Shown one piece after another: positions 59,901 to 64,000 of a stretch of 64,000 nt of DNA (the first letter of the stretch is position 1; each line of letters starts with the position of its first letter). Made by a program: the position numbers and the translations under genes. Where the stretch lies: positions 4,278,001 to 4,342,000 of the forward strand of contig NC_067305.1 of assembly GCF_020740795.1 (NCBI RefSeq). The letters run 5' to 3'. The notes beneath the pieces were generated by a model. It worked only from the letters and a program-made list of their open reading frames with translations, was not told the DNA's origin and did no database searches. The DNA is from Apus apus (Eukaryota; Chordata; Aves; Apodiformes; Apodidae).

Positions 59901-61185
59901 AGAGTCGGGCGGTTTTGCCGTTAACCCCAGGAACACTTTCATGCGAGTCTTTAGATCCACAGGTATTACAAGGGGACGAGGCTCGGAGGCAGGGATCCGT
60001 GTCTAAACAGGGTCGTGTAAAACACGAGGGTACAAAGACGTATCTACCTGTTACATCCTCGCGTTGAAGCCTTACGGGCTGTTTGGATGGGTTAAGCCAA
60101 ATAATCTTGCTTAGGAAATTCGTTAGAGGCTTAAATTCTGGATTATCATGCCTTTTGCTAATAAACGTCTGCAAACTATTTGTGTAAAGAGAGCTACCTG
60201 GGTACATAAATTGCCTGCCCCATAGACAATCCCTCGGTCTGCCTGGTAGCTTTCCCATTGGAAAAGGCAACAGCAGGAGAACCAGTTCAGTTGCAGACAG
60301 TTCAGTGAGGGGCACTCTGTGACTTTCAGGGAATAAAGCAGGATGTACCCTTCAGACAGCCTTTTAAAGTATTTTTTTTTCCCAGCAGTCACACAAGTTA
60401 TATATTTAAAAAATGCCCCCGTTTCTTCCTCTTACACGTTTTTACATCAGAAGCCTTAAAAGAGACTGGTGGTTCAGTTTTAAGGTTCCAGCTGGAAAAA
60501 ATATGTAAACCTGCCTGTTGCTGGTAGAGAAAAGGGAAAGGGAGTTGACATGTAGCATGAATAATAAATACATGCCCACCTTTACCCCTAACTGGAAAAC
60601 ATCATTATTACTATTACAGTGAAGCTTCTTATTTGCTTTTTTTGGGTTTCAAGTGTGTTTATGATCTTAAGTCCCTAATCTTTCCTACGTGGTAGGACAA
60701 TAAGCTCCATAATTCATGGATGGAGAAACAGGAGCAATGCACAAGACGTCAAAGCAAAGTCTGGGGTGGCATTTTTAATATATTTTTTCCTGTCTTTCAT
60801 GTAGCACAAATGCTTTCCAAAGTATTTTACAGACAACTTGGGTGATAAGGTCCCTCATTCAAAAGGTTTTTTTGGCTGCTTTGATGTTTGGCTCCGTTTT
60901 CTGAGGATGATTAGATCCCGCGGCGCTGCAGCGGGGATGGAAAACAACACACAAACACCAGGGCCTGCACCAGGGTGGCTCGAAGGCTGAATGCACGTAC
61001 AATAGTTGCATAAGCAAACAAGTTGTTCCCTGAGCAACCGAACTAATGGAGTCTGTTTTCTGAGAGATTTGTGTCCTGTGTTCTCTGCAAACGTGGCCCG
61101 TGATAAGAGCCCCCCCATCCTTCAGCCCAACCCTACATCATTTTTCTTGTGTCCTGTGTCTTTCTCTTCCCTTTTCTTCTCTTAG
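59348..61185 (+). other. First intron of the third gene
   Basis: GC-rich with G-runs to about 59,900, then ordinary AT-rich sequence. Nothing else recognised. Ends in a strong pyrimidine tract and TTAG at 61,182-61,185. Confidence 0.4.
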
Positions 61186-61195
61186 ACCATGTCAG
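61186..61195 (+). CDS. Candidate 10-nt microexon of the third gene
   Basis: ACCATGTCAG is preceded by about 25 nt of pyrimidines and TTAG and followed by GTAAGG, a near-perfect donor. With exon 1 (1 nt over) it reads AAC-CAT-GTC-AG (N-H-V), and AG joins the acceptor at 63,980 as AGA with the frame still open. Joining exon 1 directly to 63,981 gives a stop after three codons, which favours the microexon. Confidence 0.4.
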
Positions 61196-63980
61196 GTAAG
61201 GGGCTGGGGAAAAGCAGCTTGGAGTGTAGATGGCTCTGTACACAGGCTGGGTGGATGGTTGGAGTCCATCCTTTGGATGGAGACACTGAAGTTTTCCTCC
61301 TTCCATCCCCAGTTTTTATGAGTCTTGTAGGAATGAGGACTCTCCCTCATGTGACTGAAGTTAGTTGGTGAGTTCAGAAGTTATGGAGAGGAGTAGAAGC
61401 AAGGGTTAAGCAAAGGAGACCTGACCTGTGCATAAAATGAAGATACATGCATCTTGTTTTATGAAGAAAAACGGGTTTGTGTGTTTTTTTTATCGCTGTG
61501 TAAACATCATGCAACTTCTTGAAATAAATCTCACACATGACTCACGGTCGTCAGTTCACTAGCTGTGGTATTTAGGGTGGGATTTACCTCACCTCGTTTT
61601 AGGCATCTACCAACTGAGCAACTTACTTTGAGCTCCTTTTGTAATTAGTAGAAAGCTAATCAACACAGTCACCAGAGTTGAGTGTATGCTTCCTCCCCTT
61701 CTAAACTCTTCACCTAAGTTTGGGAGATGCCCATGTACTCCTCTGCCTACTGCTCATGGTGGAAGTAGAAATCTAGCTGAGATCTCTCCAGCTAAGCCAT
61801 CAGCTGGGACAAATTTCACTTTGTATTTCTGTAGTAATAGCTTTTTAACTGAATTTGATTCTTACATATTACTTCTGGCTCATACAGACTTTTTTTTTGT
61901 GCTTGTAAACTCATTAAGGAGCTGGTCCCTCGTTCCACCTCAATCCTGTGTTAATTTTTCATGTTGAGGGACTCAGTCTAGAATGAAATTTTGCTCCCAG
62001 GAGTATAGAGTGGAAAGAGTAACTGCAGCAGGGCAGGGCTGTGTCAAAACTAGGCAACAACTGCATCATCTATCCCAGTCTGCCCTCATGCTATTTTAAA
62101 GAGAGGTAGTAGACAAACTGTCTCTCTGAATAGTCTGTAAAACCCGTGAGCTTGCTGGAGGTCAGTTTTGGGGTGACTGTCTTGTGGAATAGAAGTTGTG
62201 TTGATATTGGCAAGGTGTGAAACCTGTTCCTGCTCCCTCTGAAGTAAAAAGGATCTTAAGGTTCTGCCAGCACTGGCTGCTGCCTCGTTACCCTGGGTCT
62301 GTGGTCCTGGGATGTTGTCACTTCACTGCCTTTAATCCTTGCATGTATTTTCCGTTTTGATTTGGATGAGGAGAGCGTAATGCTATAGCTAACCAGGCTT
62401 TATAGGCCAGACTGTGAGGTAATTTATGCTTCTGGCATTAAAGAAAGCAACCTCTGGAACAGGTTTGCCCTGAGCTCAGCAACACTCGTGAGTGGGGAGG
62501 GAGAACAGGCAGCTGAGATGAAATCTTGAGGGGATGGAGGCTTAGAGACAGACTGGCCTTTGGGTCTGTATCTGAATTTGCTTCGTTGCTCAGATCTAAA
62601 TGGCTGAGGTGGAAAATTGAGGTTTAAAAATTTGTAGAGTTAGGTATTTTTGTGTTTATTACAGTAGGGCAGCAGCAGGCTAGAAGCTGTTTTACAGTCC
62701 CTTCTAGTAACCTGTCACTTAACAGGATGTTTCCCTGTCTCAGCACTTACCCCAAAAAACACCCAGAAGCCCTTTTTTCAGTTCCTTACCACTTCCAAAA
62801 CTCAGCCTTATATAGAATTACAAAGCTTTTGAGTTGACCAGAGTCTAATTTTTTTTAAATAGTTTATTCAAGCAGGCAGCAAACACCATAAAACACAAGA
62901 ATTAACTAGTAGTTATCCTAAATGGTTTGCAATCTCTCTGTGCAATCCTCCATCATCCTGGTCTTGACTGTTACAGAGCCAGAGCTCTGAGCAGTGAATC
63001 ATTAAGGTTTGGTATCCACACAGTTTACTATAAACAAGGCTCTTCCCCTGGTTAGACTCTGTCTTGAAAACTAACCTCTGGCATCAGATCTAGTTTCTTC
63101 ATTCAGCACTTTAAGGTTGTTACCAAACTAGTTTGTTCAAGAGGCTTTGGCATCTTGGGATTTGTTTGTTTGTTTTTCAAAAGCGTGCCTTGCAAGTTGG
63201 GTTTTTTTGTTGTTTTGAGGGTCTGATGAGACACATCTATCATCATTTTATTATTCTTTTCTTAAGTTACTGGGGCTGTTTTGGTAACTGGGGACAAGAA
63301 GCGTTTCTGAACATGGAGCCTGTTTCTGCTGAAATGTAGGAGCTCATGCTTAGTAGAGATTTTGCCAGCAGTTTGAAGAGGAGCAGCTTTGGGCCTGCTA
63401 CTGGAGAATCAATTTGAGATTTTTATTTTCCTGAAGGCTGATTTATGTGGTTTTTGAAACCAGGTTGTCTGTATTATAATTGACTGCTCAACTTTGCTCT
63501 CCTCCTTCTGGGATCAGACCTGCTTAGCCTTCATACTGAATTGTTGATTAATTCCCCTGTCCCTGCAGAAGAAATACTGTAGAGAGAAGCTGTGGAAAAA
63601 TACTTATTACTATGCTTAAAACTGCTTCTTGTTGTCTTGGTAACAATAAATTTATGGGGTGACTTAAGCAGCTACTGCATGAACAGAAGATACAAACTGC
63701 AGAACAGAATTCAAAAGCGTGAAAAGCTCAAGAACCCTCCAACAAAAAAGCATATTTTGTTTCAGATATTCTTAACTCCTTATTATTCGATGTTTGAGGT
63801 GGTAGAAAAGGAGCCTAGATACCATGGGGGTATTTATCACTTAAAAAAACTAAACTGAAATAGAACTTGAAGAAGAGTTAAGTGTGATTTTTCTCTCAAC
63901 GTGGAAAAAATCTGTATAAATTGTTTTAATGTTTGTAGATTTACAGTTATATTAGCCTTTTATTCAATTGTTTATTTCAG
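61196..63980 (+). other. Second intron (candidate) of the third gene
   Basis: AT-rich, no transposon or coding exon recognised. An 88-codon open frame at 63,592-63,858 has a hydrophobic start but no acceptor in phase and no family resemblance. Confidence 0.35.
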
Positions 63981-64000
63981 AAGCAAGCCTCTAATTTCTT
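63981..64000 (+). CDS. Candidate start of the next exon of the third gene, cut by the window edge
   Basis: Follows TTTATTTCAG at 63,971-63,980. In the frame set by the microexon it reads R-S-K-P-L-I-S and remains open to the end of the window. Only 20 nt are visible. Confidence 0.3.

Noticed and set aside
63592-63858. 88-codon open frame with hydrophobic start
   Set aside because: No promoter, no acceptor in phase with the upstream gene, AT-rich composition and no recognisable domain; ordinary intronic open frame.

Overview
This is vertebrate nuclear DNA, almost certainly from a bird. It has split genes with GT-AG introns, CpG-island promoters, and about thirteen CR1-type LINE fragments, most sharing the typical avian CR1 3' end (GGTTGGAAGGGACCTTAAAG and its reverse complement). 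It is not microbial, and I see no operon, CRISPR array, phage or plasmid feature. I cannot name the species.

Layout. (1) About 1-1,560 is a CpG island between a minus-strand first exon at 24-93, probably HAUS8, and the plus-strand MYO9B gene. The human pair is also head to head. The island carries a 20/21-bp minisatellite, a perfect NRF1 palindrome, an ETS motif and a long pyrimidine tract. (2) 10,468-44,328 is the complete coding part of MYO9B (unconventional myosin IXb). I joined 41 coding exons by splice sites and reading phase into one open frame of 2,207 codons plus stop: RA-like domain, motor, four IQ motifs, variable tail, C1 zinc finger and RhoGAP domain. One in-frame 90-nt exon in motor loop 2 (27,561-27,650) is absent from the mammalian MYO9B sequence I remember. 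(3) 45,968-49,521 is USE1, the tail-anchored ER SNARE. Its 8 coding exons give 259 codons plus stop, the length I recall for the human protein. Its promoter has a perfect TISU/YY1 element whose ATG is out of frame with USE1. (4) 49.5-58.4 kb is intergenic and mostly featureless apart from three CR1 fragments. (5) 58.43-58.90 kb is a CATC/CCTC simple-repeat array next to a second strong CpG island. This has a TATA box and the first exon of an unidentified secreted or membrane protein (ATG at 59,272). A possible 10-nt microexon at 61,186-61,195 and an acceptor at 63,981 keep its frame open to the window edge.

The genes do not form a pathway unit. MYO9B makes a processive actin motor that switches off Rho, HAUS8 belongs to the augmin microtubule-nucleation complex, and USE1 acts in Golgi-to-ER membrane fusion. 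The order HAUS8-MYO9B-USE1 matches what I recall of human 19p13.11, which supports the assignments. Gene names rest on remembered family sequences, not on a database search. Exon borders come from GT-AG signals plus phase continuity.
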